Positions 11,658 to 21,743 of a stretch of 64,000 nt of DNA are shown here, in pieces. Below the pieces are notes generated by a model that was given only the letters and a program-made list of their open reading frames with translations, ran no database searches and was not told the DNA's origin. The stretch is from assembly GCA_951802425.1 (NCBI GenBank), contig OX637794.1, positions 248,001-312,000 on the forward strand, written 5' to 3'. Within the stretch, counting starts at the first letter, position 1; every line of letters starts with the position of its first letter. This DNA is from Clavaria fumosa. Its lineage: Eukaryota > Basidiomycota > Agaricomycetes > Agaricales > Clavariaceae. The position numbers and the translations under genes were made by a program.

Positions 11658-12238
11658 TGTATATTGAGTATGGTAGTTCTATGTAGAGGGATCTACCCTC
11701 TCTGTACAGTCGCGACACGATATATATAGGCGAGCAGCCCTCTAGGGGCCGCTGAGGTAAGCATAGCCTAAGCGGCTATGCTAGTAGACTATTATGGTAT
11801 GTATATTATGTAATAAAAGAATAGAAAAGGCCTATAGCCTTACAATGATAGGGGCTGAGCTGTGACAATGTGTCACAGTTTGAAATTAAGGGTCCAGGCT
11901 AGCTGGTTAGGACATGAGGCTAGGGTGGATGGGTGGATCTTAGTATTATATTAGACTGGGTCTCACACAACTTAAGGGTAAGGTCATGATGACAATACTA
12001 AGATAAGGGGAAAAGAGTACAAAAAAGGAAAAGATGAAGTACTTATAGCAAATGCTTTGGCACTTGCCGGCATTCCCATGCTTGGACCCTCAGATCATGT
12101 GATGCACCCAAGCCACAGGTCAGGTGATCTTACAATTACATAATCTGACCCCAGCCACAGGTCATGTGACCTTCCAACAACCCTCCCCAGTTTGTCCACA
12201 ACTCCTCTTTGGGATGGCTTACATAAGCAATCCTAACA
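11658..12238 (-). repeat. E2 5' LTR
   Basis: Read on the minus strand it starts TGTTAGGATTGCTTATG at 12238 and ends ATACA at 11658, 581 bp, with gag starting 77 bp further on. The first ~430 bp align with the E3 LTR (58417 onward) through several shared blocks: the LTR start, three E-box-like sites, gggaatgccggcaa, the TATA region and cttttccccttat. The inner third is not clearly alignable. The partner LTR is off the window, so the inner end is set by comparison with E3. Confidence 0.75.
12096..12168 (-). promoter_or_regulatory. Decayed E-box triplet in the E2 LTR
   Basis: Three sites, CATGTG (12163-12168), CAGGTG (12121-12126) and CATGTG (12096-12101), sit 42 and 25 bp apart. The homologous sites in the E3 LTR are intact CACGTG boxes 41 and 24 bp apart. 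The change CACGTG to CATGTG is a C to T at CpG. This suggests a former bHLH-type binding array in the U3 promoter that has decayed. Confidence 0.55.
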
Positions 12239-13165
12239 CTTGCCCACCTGAGACATGCCCAAAGGTAAAGACAACCTAGTGTGCCTTTACAACCTCCTTC
12301 ATGTCATTGATATTTTTGTCAAGTTAAATGGGATGATGTCAGATCACTGTGCAAAGGAAAAAAGAGATGCCCAATTTCTCCAGCAGGAGAAGCTGTTAGC
12401 CACATATCAGTCCCTTGGTGAAGATGAGATGCTCAATAAACCTAACCAGGGGCTTCTTCCTTCATTCATGCAGGCAAGAAGAGAATTGATTGATGCTGCT
12501 GGTACCATTAATACCAGAAAAAGGGTAAATGAGATTAGATCAGCCTTTTAGCAGCCATTGACAGCCTAACTGATGTGCCTACATTAGGTGTTCAAACAGA
12601 GGAAAGAGAGGTGCTTGATCTGGAAGTGACTGGATTGATGATGACTGAATTCATTCTCTGACATGTTGAGGCATAGACTGTGAGTGAGTAAATTTCCCAT
12701 AATCATTGTATTAAACATTCAGTTGGTATAGTATTACCATTCCCCAAGACACCAGTATTGAAAGAACTAACAAAAACCCATTTGTGGTCACTGAGGAGTG
12801 CTTGGAATGAGTTGTGTCAGCCTTTGTCACACATTCTGTCACAGACCATGACATCACAATGCATGCTGTCAGGATCTACTCTTTTTTCCATGTACTCTGC
12901 TACCAGCTGCAGCAAGCAAATCATAGAAGGACAAGGGTAACTGAAACAGTAGAATAATTGCAGTGCACTCAAGTGTATAGCATAGCCTTCACACTGGTGT
13001 GTTCAACAGAGAACCTAAAGTAAAGCATTCCTGCCACTGTAATCCCAATTGCCAGGAAAATAGCATGAGGGGTTGGATGTGAGTATTGTAACAAACAACA
13101 CATAAGCAAGGTCACCACTGCAAATTCCACCCTAGGACAACAACATCATGACTAAACCAGAATAT
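12239..13165. other. No recognised gene (927 bp between E2 and NAA35)
   Basis: The longest frame here is a 98-codon + strand frame at 12255-12551, with no family I recognise and no supporting context. The stretch is A/T rich compared with the host genes. It contains the 3' flank of NAA35 and probably old transposon-derived sequence. I would not call a gene. Confidence 0.5.
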
Positions 13166-16021
13166 TTATTTCAGAGTGGTATGATTACTCTCAATATCAG
13201 AATATGAATTTTCAATGGTCGTGATGTTTGGGAACCAGGGGTTGGATTGTGGATCCCATCTGAGATTCGATGTCTTGAATGCCTGTAAGGCTTCCCAAGT
13301 TGGCGGCAAAGTGTTGAGTTTTTCACAGACTTGAATCAAAGTCCCTACAAGCTGGCAGACCACATTACAGGGGTAGGAATACCTTCAAACAATCTTTGCA
13401 CACCTTTTTTCTTTCATTGACCAACGGCTCAACCAGAGCTCCGGTGGACTCAGCCAAGCTAAGAAGGATCACCTTTGCTAGTCTGGATGTCTCAACGGGT
13501 GAGTACGACCGATCCTGTACAGAGAAGCTCATAAATGTGCAGGAAGAAAAAAATGACATTTCCTGGAGTGTCATTACCTTAAGTGCACATGCACACGATG
13601 CCAGGAACTTCGAATATTCCGGCGACGCTGGTGGAACAGACTTGAAATGATCATATTCGGGTTTAAATGCCCATTTGTAACGCCGCATATAATTGAGTCG
13701 AAGCCGCCGCCATGAGAGAGACAAGTCTTGAAGTGTGACCTTGGGTAGGTGTTACAGCATGATTTAATGCCGCTCAAGATATAATGACTCACTAAGAACA
13801 TCGCCTCACACATCAATTGGAGGGCCGTCAAAAACTGCTGCTGATATTTCATTTCCTCATTTGCCGATCCTGCTCCAGGTTATCACCTCAGATCGAAGAC
13901 AATTGACCCAAGCAGCACAGACCTTCAGGGGGATTCAGTAACAAAGAGTCAAGCACACCTAAATGCTCTTCAATTATTTGGGTCGCATACCAGTACGCAA
14001 AAATTTTCTCTTCCGCGCTGTACAGATGGAGCTGAAATCCGGAAAGTACAACCTCTCGTAAGATGGTAAGTCTCCAAACAAGAATGGCTTGAGGTAATCG
14101 AGAAAGGGTGATGACACTAGGTGAGTCCTGTGTATTGTTTTGTTCATCATAGCTAAACTAGTTGGACTTCCCGGGAACGTACAGGTGGAGTAAGCTGAGA
14201 CGTGATCCTGATGACAACATCATAGAGTGCGTGCCAGTCGAGTAAGGACTTTGCCAGTTCACGTCGACAACGTGGATGATTTAGCCGAAGGGCTCGAAAA
14301 TGTGACAAGATCAGCTGTAAAGCATATAGACATGTCATCGAGATTGATACAGATTCAAAGTAACTCGCCATCTGTATCCTTCTTTCAAGGTCCGTCAATG
14401 GTAGAGCCTCAGAGTGTGGCCAACTGGCTCGCAAGTATTGCGAGAGAGCACTCCATGAAAGACCAACGGTTTCGTTTGAGAATCGGTCAACCAGCCAAGA
14501 CGATTGGAAGTGCCGCTGTGCTGAAGATGCATCGAAAAATACAGCCTTCAAGGTGAAATGTCATGAAAACCCGGCAGGAGACAATGATGTGAAGCTGTCG
14601 TACATGGAAACGTGCCCTTAGCCAAGGAATACGGCTGAAGGCACTACAGGACCACAACCGCAGGTATGCACCTGTCTGCTTAGTTGGTGAGACCATCATC
14701 ACGGAGAAACCAACGTAACATAATTACCTCCCAAACGGAAAGATTAGTTGTGGCAGATAACACTAACAGCTCGTCCAACCCATCGAGAAGAGCCTCGATT
14801 GCACGCAAACCCATTTCGATGGCAAGCGGCTTTGTCACGCGAAGCGATGCAAAAGTATTCAAGCAACGTGTGACGTTGGGATCAAAGGCAAGATGCAAGG
14901 GACATTCAGCATCCGGCGCGGGCGACGGGTGCAAACGTATGAACTGTACGTGTCGTCGTGCTGCAACGATAAGAGCATGTATCTCGGGGGCATTGTGATA
15001 TTCACGATAGTTCAGTAGTTGTAAGAGAACCTAAGAAGCGTAAGCACCGCACACTAAACGGATAATGGTATCAAACCTTCCGTAACATGAGTCGCGCATG
15101 TATGCCATCCTGCCATTGCATAAAGGCTTCATTATGTCGGAAGAGTACTCGCATCTGCAGAGAAACGAAGTAGTGCACCTTTCGAATGTCCTCCAAGCCA
15201 TGCGTCCGCGTCTTCGAGTTGCTTGGCAATTAACGCCTCCGAAACGCCTTCAAGCAGCGAAACATCATTCTTCTCGCTCTGCCAATCTTCACACTGTGAG
15301 AAAAACCAGTGGGTAAGCTTTTCCAGACAATCTGCTTGGTGAAACGACTAACATCCTTGACCACACTATGGACTAGAGCTCGCCACGCTAGGTCACAGCA
15401 CTTGAGTAGCCCGAAAACGAATGCCCTCAGAACTACGGTGATGAGTTCTCGAGGCCGACGCTCGTCTCGCTCAGTTATTGGTTCTGGTGAAATTAAGTCC
15501 GGATTATAATCATCCAGGCAAAGGGCAAAGAGAAGCGTAAAAACGGTCCGTGCGAGGGTGTTGCCAGCATGCCATTCCATCTGGGACAAATTTTAAACAA
15601 TGCAGGAGCTGCGGGAATTGAAAGCGACGCCTAGCTGACCTCGTAAGCAAATGCATGGTCCATGATCCAGCAGACTTCCTCAGGAAGCAAGGGAGTCAGG
15701 GGATTGAACCGGGGCCGACGTTCTTCATCTCGAATAACACCACTGTCAAGACGCGGCTCTCCAATCTTCATATACAAGTCGGGCGACCGAAAAAGCAAAA
15801 TGGAAAAGGTGACGAACTTCCACGGCGCTCATCGCATCGTGCAGCGAAAATCCGTCCATGAAGATGAGACTGCCATCTACCATGTCTTAGAGCATGCTGG
15901 TCAGGTGGTTGGCGATAGAATACGCAGCAGCAGTGCACTGACCGCTCGCCGCAGGCTGAAAGATGTGGGTCACATCCACGTAACCTTCACATGTGAGCAG
16001 AGTACCGGGTTTGATATGCAT
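13166..16021 (-). CDS. MAK10: N-alpha-acetyltransferase 35, NatC auxiliary subunit (Mak10)
   Basis: NatC acetylates protein N-termini such as Met-Leu and Met-Phe on the ribosome; Mak10/Naa35 is its large scaffold subunit. Exons resolved: 16021-15943, 15885-15818, 15765-15640, 15580-15353, 15293-15077, 15030-14728, then several more to the stop at 13166. Diagnostic blocks in order are MDGFSLHDAMSAVEIGEP (N-terminal Mak10 signature), MEWHAGNTLARTVFT, HPSPAPDAECPLHLAFDPNV, LLDWHALYDVV, VVLSGFQLHLYSAEEKI, RRYKWAFKPEYDHF and the C-terminal DPQSNPWFPNI. Exon 5 (15293-15077) contains one extra base near 15195, inside DAW-LEDIRK, which breaks the frame. Either the allele is damaged or the assembly has an error. 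The exon structure at 14.4-14.73 kb is unresolved. The gene is divergent from MRPS33 with only 62 bp between starts. Confidence 0.88.
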
Positions 16022-16083
16022 TCGTTGACAGAGTTGTAGACAATCGTCTAAGTGTCGTTTCGGACTTTAAACCCGTTTACACG
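16022..16083. promoter_or_regulatory. 62 bp shared promoter of NAA35 and MRPS33
   Basis: The two start codons lie 62 bp apart on opposite strands. Any core promoter must be shared or lie within the neighbouring coding sequence. No TATA box is visible. Confidence 0.5.
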
Positions 16084-16460
16084 ATGACCATCGCCTCCTC
16101 TCGCCTGACAGCGCTCAATCGGACGCGTTGCTCCATATTCCAAGCCTCATATAATCCTAAGAACAAACGCGTGGGCACGAAATATCTTTCAACTCCACTG
16201 AGGGGTCCTTCCCTAGTCAAATATTACCCAAGTGGGCTTGACCTCGCACGCATCGAGCGTGAACACCTCAGCCTCGAGTTCTTGGATTTGAAACAGCAGC
16301 AACGAGCTAGAGATGCAGACGAACGAAGAAGGAGAGGGAAAGGACCGCCCAAGAAGCTGAAAGAAGGCGGTAAGCTGACTCTTCTAGTATTATCCTCGAT
16401 TCACTAATTCGAACATACTCTTCAGAGGAAAGCCGAAGGGCAAAGCAGAAGCGGCAGTGA
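16084..16460 (+). CDS. MRPS33: Mitochondrial small ribosomal subunit protein mS33
   Basis: This is a component of the mitochondrial ribosome small subunit (mS33; Rsm27 in yeast). Two exons, 16084-16369 and 16426-16460, with a 56 nt intron (GTAAGC...TTCAG), give 106 residues, the usual size for this family. Family blocks are RCSIFQASYNP (about residues 16-26), KYLSTPLRGPS and VKYYP (about 33-49), and the basic tail RRRRGKGPPKKLKEG ending SRRAKQKRQ. The first ATG is used. No separate targeting peptide is obvious, but the N-terminus is basic and Ser/Arg rich. Confidence 0.93.
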
Positions 16461-16952
16461 TTGTGATACAAAGTAATCTGATTTCTGATTCTTCATCATT
16501 CAATCTGGCGGTCTTTGAGACTTTTGAGGCAACAAGCAGTTTAGCAAGTTTCGTGCCATTACACATCGTTCTGATCTAGGTAATGTGAACACCTGCACAT
16601 GCAACGGCCTTAACTACGTGGCATTCAGCTGCAACGACAGTCGACAATTAGAAAAGGAATGGGAAGTCGGTATAATCCGAAGATGACCAGTACAGTAAGG
16701 ATGAACGAATAGATACATATAGGAACCCAAAATAAAAAGGTGGATTTTAAGGCAAGTTACGTTGAAGGAGAGGACGGGTTAATATTAGACTGGACGAAGG
16801 AACGTAGGGTCCGCTCTCCATACCCAACCTACAGTAAAAGAAGGAACAAAGGAAAAGGAAACGGGAATGCTTTTTTCTTGTTTTCTTATCCTTTCCTATC
16901 TGGCTTTCGCCGCTGCAACGACCAGCACGCGAATGCTCCCAATAAACAATGC
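16461..16952. other. Convergent 3' region of MRPS33 and the C2H2 factor
   Basis: No reading frame of note. It should hold the poly(A) sites of the two convergent genes; aataaa-like strings occur at about 16730 and 16940. Nothing else is recognisable. Confidence 0.5.
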
Positions 16953-18982
16953 TCAAACTCTCATTCCGACAGCAGCGGGGGAGTGTGGAGACACGGTAGC
17001 CCGAACTTGATCATGCGGAGAGTCGGGTCCCCCGCCTGCTCGTCGCCGAGAAAGGGCATTTGCGACTGGGGAACGAGTCCTGCTACCGCCTGCGCGTACT
17101 CTGCCACTGACGGATTGAAAACCGGCGCAGAATGGTGGTGACCGTTTGGGAGAGTCGGAGCCGTCGTCTGATAGAGTTGGAGATGCGTAGGAAGCGCCTC
17201 GATGAGTTGAGGGAAATACGGTGACTGCTGGTGCGGGTGATGATGATGCGGGCGATGATATGTCGCTGTTAGAGTCTGCATATACTCTGCTTCCTCCGTA
17301 TTCCGGCGCGCCGCCTCTTGTTGCCGCTGAACTAATTGAAGCTGTTGCTGACGATGCAGCTCGCGCGAATAGAGTCGGGCTTGTTGTGTTTGTTGCGTGT
17401 GAGACGACACGATCGACGAGGGCGAGGGCAGAGGTGGATGATGAGAGCCCTGTCGAGGTAATTGGCCGTGAGGCTGAACCGGGTAGGGATAAAAACTGTC
17501 CATCGGGGGTGTCATTGCAGAGCTCCATGACTGAGAGTCTTCGAGACTGAGGTCGTGACTCCGATCCGTAGTCGTACTCCTGGGCATCGGCGACGCCTGG
17601 ACCATCCGGTCCTGTGTATGGTCGCTTGCGTGCGGTGGGTGGTGAGCAGGCAGGTGACCCGGTCTGGATGGCATGTACATCGGCGAGTGCCGGTGGGTGC
17701 CATTGAAACGGCGATTGTTCTGCGGGGGACGCCTGGGGGTCGACATCGTATTGGCCCAATTCTCCGCGTTGTCCGTAGGAATGAAATGATAGTTCCGGTC
17801 GAGAACCCAGTCCGGATCCAGATCCAACGTAAAGGGAGCTGGCTGGGTAGTAGGAGGCGGGAGCGGTCCCTGGTCGGTTGGCTGTATTTGGTCGTCGGAA
17901 GCCGAGGGATCCGCTGTTTGAGGAAAGGGAAAATATGCCCTGCTGTTGTTGTTGGTGATGGTGCTGCTGCTGCTGCTGCTGCTGTTGTTGTTGTTGTTGT
18001 TGCTGGTGGAAGTGGAACTGGTGTGATGGAGCGGAGACGGATGCGGAGACGACGGCAGAGAGGGGTGGGAGCATTCGAGCATGTGAGTCGGAAGCGCCTG
18101 ACGTGGTTGGACGACCGGAACTGGATCGGGGCCTCCCATGACTGCCGTCGGAGATGTTAAAGCTGTATGAGGCGGGGAAGGGGAGAAAGGACTGTGACTG
18201 GTGGTGCTGCTGTTGGACAAGGGTAGAAGCAGGTGAAGACGAGGGGGCAAGAAAGGACTGGTCGGAGTCACGAAAGGAATGGTGTGTGCTAGAACGGGAG
18301 GAAGGACGTTCAAGTATAGTGTTGTGGACTTGCCAAGCGGATCCCTGGTACAAAGGAACGTTGGGGTTGCCCTCGTAACCGCTAGCGGTAGTATCGGGGC
18401 GATGATGCATGGGGACAACAGACTGAGGGTCCTCCTGCTTGATGAGACGTACAGCATTGTCGTTGTGCTGAGGCGGGGCTACAGAGGCAGCCTGAGCACG
18501 CTTGCCGCGAACGCTACCAGCTTTGTTAGCGGCTGCCATTGTGGCATGCAGAGAAGTCAGATCGCGCATCATGCGCTCGTTCTGCTCCTGTTTATCGGCG
18601 TGAACGGTTTGAGCATGCTGACGGAGATTATCCAGACGCGAAAATTGTTTTCCGCAATGACAGCTAAACGGCCGCTCGCCAGTATGCTTGCTGTGGAAGA
18701 CAATAATATATCATGGAGAAAAAAAGAATATATGAAAGGAAAGCAAAGCAAAGAGGGGCGGGAAAATGAAATGAGAAAAACAGGAACTATGAGCGCGAGG
18801 CACCAAGAAACAGGGGACGGAAGAACTGACCGGATGTGCCTGGCAAGGTGTTCACTTCTGCTGAAAACCATGCGACATTCACCGTAACCTCTACATTGAA
18901 AGGTTTTAGCCGGGGCAGGGCGATAACGCCTGTTCGCTGCAGATGGGGGAATTGAAGAAGGGTTTGCGACGAGGGTCGCCAT
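16953..18982 (-). CDS. C2H2 zinc finger transcription factor with polyglutamine tract
   Basis: Two exons, 18982-18831 and 18690-16953, with a 140 nt intron between the two fingers; 629 residues. Finger 1 (about residues 29-49) has C-x5-C-x12-H-x3-H, in [13 protein letters not shown]...HLARHI. Finger 2 (about 56-77) has [21 protein letters not shown]. The arrangement [15 protein letters not shown] joins them; such paired N-terminal fingers are typical of fungal nuclear DNA-binding regulators. The rest is low complexity: Ser/Pro/Gln rich, with a run of 14 Gln plus His (about residues 245-265, encoded near 17940-18005), which suggests an activation domain. The target genes cannot be told from sequence. 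The start is the first ATG in frame and lies close before finger 1. Confidence 0.85.
17940..18005 (-). repeat. CAG/CAA trinucleotide run coding polyglutamine
   Basis: The + strand shows a run of gct units followed by gtt units, which reads on the coding strand as CAA and CAG repeats for about 14 Gln, then His and Gln. It lies inside the C2H2 factor and is a likely length-polymorphic site. Confidence 0.9.
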
Positions 18983-21743
18983 ATCCGGAGACGAATGCGA
19001 GTTGGAGTTGGAGTCCGTGTTGCGAGGGTTGTCCTAGTTGTAGAAAGCGATGAGCAACGAAGAGTGAACAAGGTTATTGAAGAGAGAGAGAGGAGAGAGG
19101 AGAGGAGGGGATGAGTAAAAGAGAGAGATTGGATACTTGCCATCGAAGGGGTGGGTGGGTTTTGAAGCGAAACAGAAAAAGAGGGGGGGGGGTTGTTTTT
19201 TGCGTGCGCTTGGAAGGTGGCGCTGAATTCTTTGGTCGATTGTGTTCGATTGGGTGGGGAAAGTAAGAACAGAGAAAACTAAAAACAAACAAGAATAAGG
19301 GGAAATTATCCTTTTTAAGGTTAAGAAAATGGTAAGAAAATGGACAAAAGAATAACAAGAAAAAAAAAAACTTAGAAAAAGAAAAAAAAAAAAACACAAA
19401 ACATATGAGACGTCACACAAGTCACACATACCCCGTTCTCTCGGTTCCCTTTGTTCTCTCTCTCAATCTCTACCAAAAATTAAATCCGCATCTTCCTTTT
19501 CCCTGATCTTTTGTCACAGCCATAGACCCGCGCTTCGAAATAGGTTTCAACGCCCTTATCTTCCCTGGCAGCTCTAGTTCGCTTCATCATATTGTCAAAT
19601 TAGGGCCCTATCTTCCTTTACCCATGCTGAGCCCGTCCCCACTATAACCAACTCTTGGGCCATGGCACATCACATTCCTACCTCTCATCGCTGAACAGTA
19701 CCACAGCGTTCCTGAAGGAAAGAAAAGATTCAGGGATAGTAAAGGTTGATTGAAAAAAAAAAAAACGAGTTCAAATCTTGCTCATCCAACCTGCCCCTGC
19801 ACCGCCCTGGTGGCGGTGACTCCGCCCCCAGGTCGAAGTAGTTGGGACCATCAGAGGAGTGTCCAAGCCGCAATACACTTCTTCCGCCACATTACCAAAT
19901 ACCCCTATTTATGTCTTCTCTCTCACGGACACAAGGCACATGCATATCTGCTACTGAAATCGGACAGTCGGACAAGGACAGTCGACCATGTGGCAATCTC
20001 GCGTCAAGCGCCATAAGCCACAGGCCTTCTGATGAAGGGTGAGCGCACCAGTGAGCTCTCTTGCTTGAAAACATTCGAAAGATTCTGCGTGACGATCTCC
20101 TCCAAATAATGTTACTTCTCAGAGCAGGCGAAGATTTGATGTTTCACTTCTAAAAAAAAAAAAGTGACGAAGAAGAAGAAAAAAAAAAAAGATCTCATCC
20201 AGTTTCATTTTGATGGCTCACGCACATGGCATGGACCGATCGAGACACGATCATCACCTGAGCTTGTCCAAGATCTCGTTCCTCCGCGTGATGTCTACGG
20301 GACCGCGTTGTGTCGGCGCTGTGTCCGCTGTTCTGCCCCGTCTGCTCAGGAGGGGACAGGGGAAAGGCCCGTGATGAAAGAGAGTTTTTGTTCCTAACCA
20401 CGATCTTGATGTCCCCGTGCTCCTACTAGTAGAGGGTGTGCGCTCGTCGAGCAACTTCACCCGCTGTCTCTAACTTGCTCTTCGGCACTTTCCCGTGTGT
20501 CCATACACTATAATTCTGTGTGTAATTTCACAGAATTCGCTGCCCTGCAGAGCCGTGTGTTTGTGTTACCCATCTTCCCAATTGATCGAGGCCTTGCCCC
20601 ATCAAACAGGCGAACAAAAAAGAAAGCACAAACAAGACATAAAAAAAACACAACAAAAAAATGCCAAGGCTCCTGATGCGGAGCATTTATAAATACAGGA
20701 TGATGCGGGTGGACAAGTTCGCGACCCTGGGACGGGATCTTCCTTCTGCTCTTCCTCCACATGATCCGCGACGGCGAGCAAAGCCGAGGTATTTGCACCC
20801 CTCGTTGCATCGCCCCCACCTTCCATTCGCCACCGCATGGTGACGAGCTTCCCAGCGTGGAGATAAGTAGAGTATTAGGGTGGGCGCTGTGCTCGTTGAC
20901 CCTTCAGCGCTTCAGCGGGAGTGCGTTCATGTCTCCACCAGACCATTTGGACAACCCAGTTGACGGATAACCGGAGATTCTGAGAGACCTAACGGGGCAC
21001 GAACAAATAGAAGGAGAAGACGCCGGACTTGCCCTCTGGAGCCGAAAAGCAAAGCATGTATGAAAGCGTTAACGTTGAACGAAATGACCGCCTTTAAGTA
21101 GCTCCCATTTTTCTAGGGTGTGAAACTCAACACGTGACTGCCTCCTTTCAATCGCTCGAGAAAATTCATTGAATTTATTAACTAGACTAAATAAATCCAT
21201 TTCAGAGAAAAATGACCCGAAATCAGGGTGCTCATATAATACCATATGGCGCGTGACCATGTTTCAAAAAAAGAGAGAGAGAGAGCACTCGGTCCAAGCA
21301 GCGCCGCGCCGTGACACCCAACGCGTCTGCGCTAAACCTTGCCCGAGCTAAAGTGTCGGACATTTACTCTTTCGCCGCCGCCCCCTTCGTCTGCAGTAAA
21401 GCACATTGTCGAGTTGGTCTCGGTCCCCAACCAGGGCGTCTTTTCTATCAACAATCGCCAGATCAGCCACGAGTGTGAGTAAGGGAATGAACACCGTTCC
21501 TGGAACTGGGTTCTTCTCTGTGCCTTAATCAGTCAAGGTACTGTAGATCCAACAACCAGGCACCCGCAGTCTCCTCTCGATCCCACAAAGGGTCATGACC
21601 ACTTTGTAGGCCGCCACGTTCACGTACAAACCGCCACGTTCATGGCGTTCTGTTATTCGTTTCCATTGTCGTCATCAAAACTACCAAATTACCCCATCAA
21701 AAGCGGGACAGGAAATTAAACAATTATACGAAAGTCTTGCAGC
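18983..21743. other. 2.76 kb intergenic region upstream of the C2H2 factor
   Basis: The first 450 bp hold the promoter and leader of the C2H2 gene (CT/GA-rich, a G run near 19183, A-rich near 19360-19395). The rest (19430-21743) has only short frames with no coding signature on either strand, several A runs (19752, 20150, 20180, 20640) and a CACGTG at 21131-21136. I find no gene. It also contains the 3' flank of shugoshin. Confidence 0.5.

Larger units (their letters stand above)
4261..12238 (-). mobile_element. Ty3/Gypsy retrotransposon E2, decayed, 3' end cut by E1
   Basis: On the minus strand the order is LTR (12238-11658), gag, protease, reverse transcriptase, RNase H, integrase with chromodomain (to 5662), then a same-strand accessory gene (from 5575) that is interrupted at 4261 by E1. 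The remaining 3' part and 3' LTR would lie left of E1, outside the window. The copy is dead: five in-frame TGA stops, two frame changes, a small deletion in reverse transcriptase and a lost RNase H aspartate. Confidence 0.9.

Noticed and set aside
4261..12238. Classic RIP as the cause of decay
   Set aside because: RIP favours CpA and would yield TAA and TAG stops; only TGA is seen.
12255..12551. 98-codon frame after the E2 LTR
   Set aside because: No family, no splice context and no upstream signal. Not enough to call a gene.
16961..18457. 498-codon minus-strand frame, Pro/His/Ser rich
   Set aside because: Out-of-frame shadow of the C2H2 factor; only the other frame continues from the zinc fingers.
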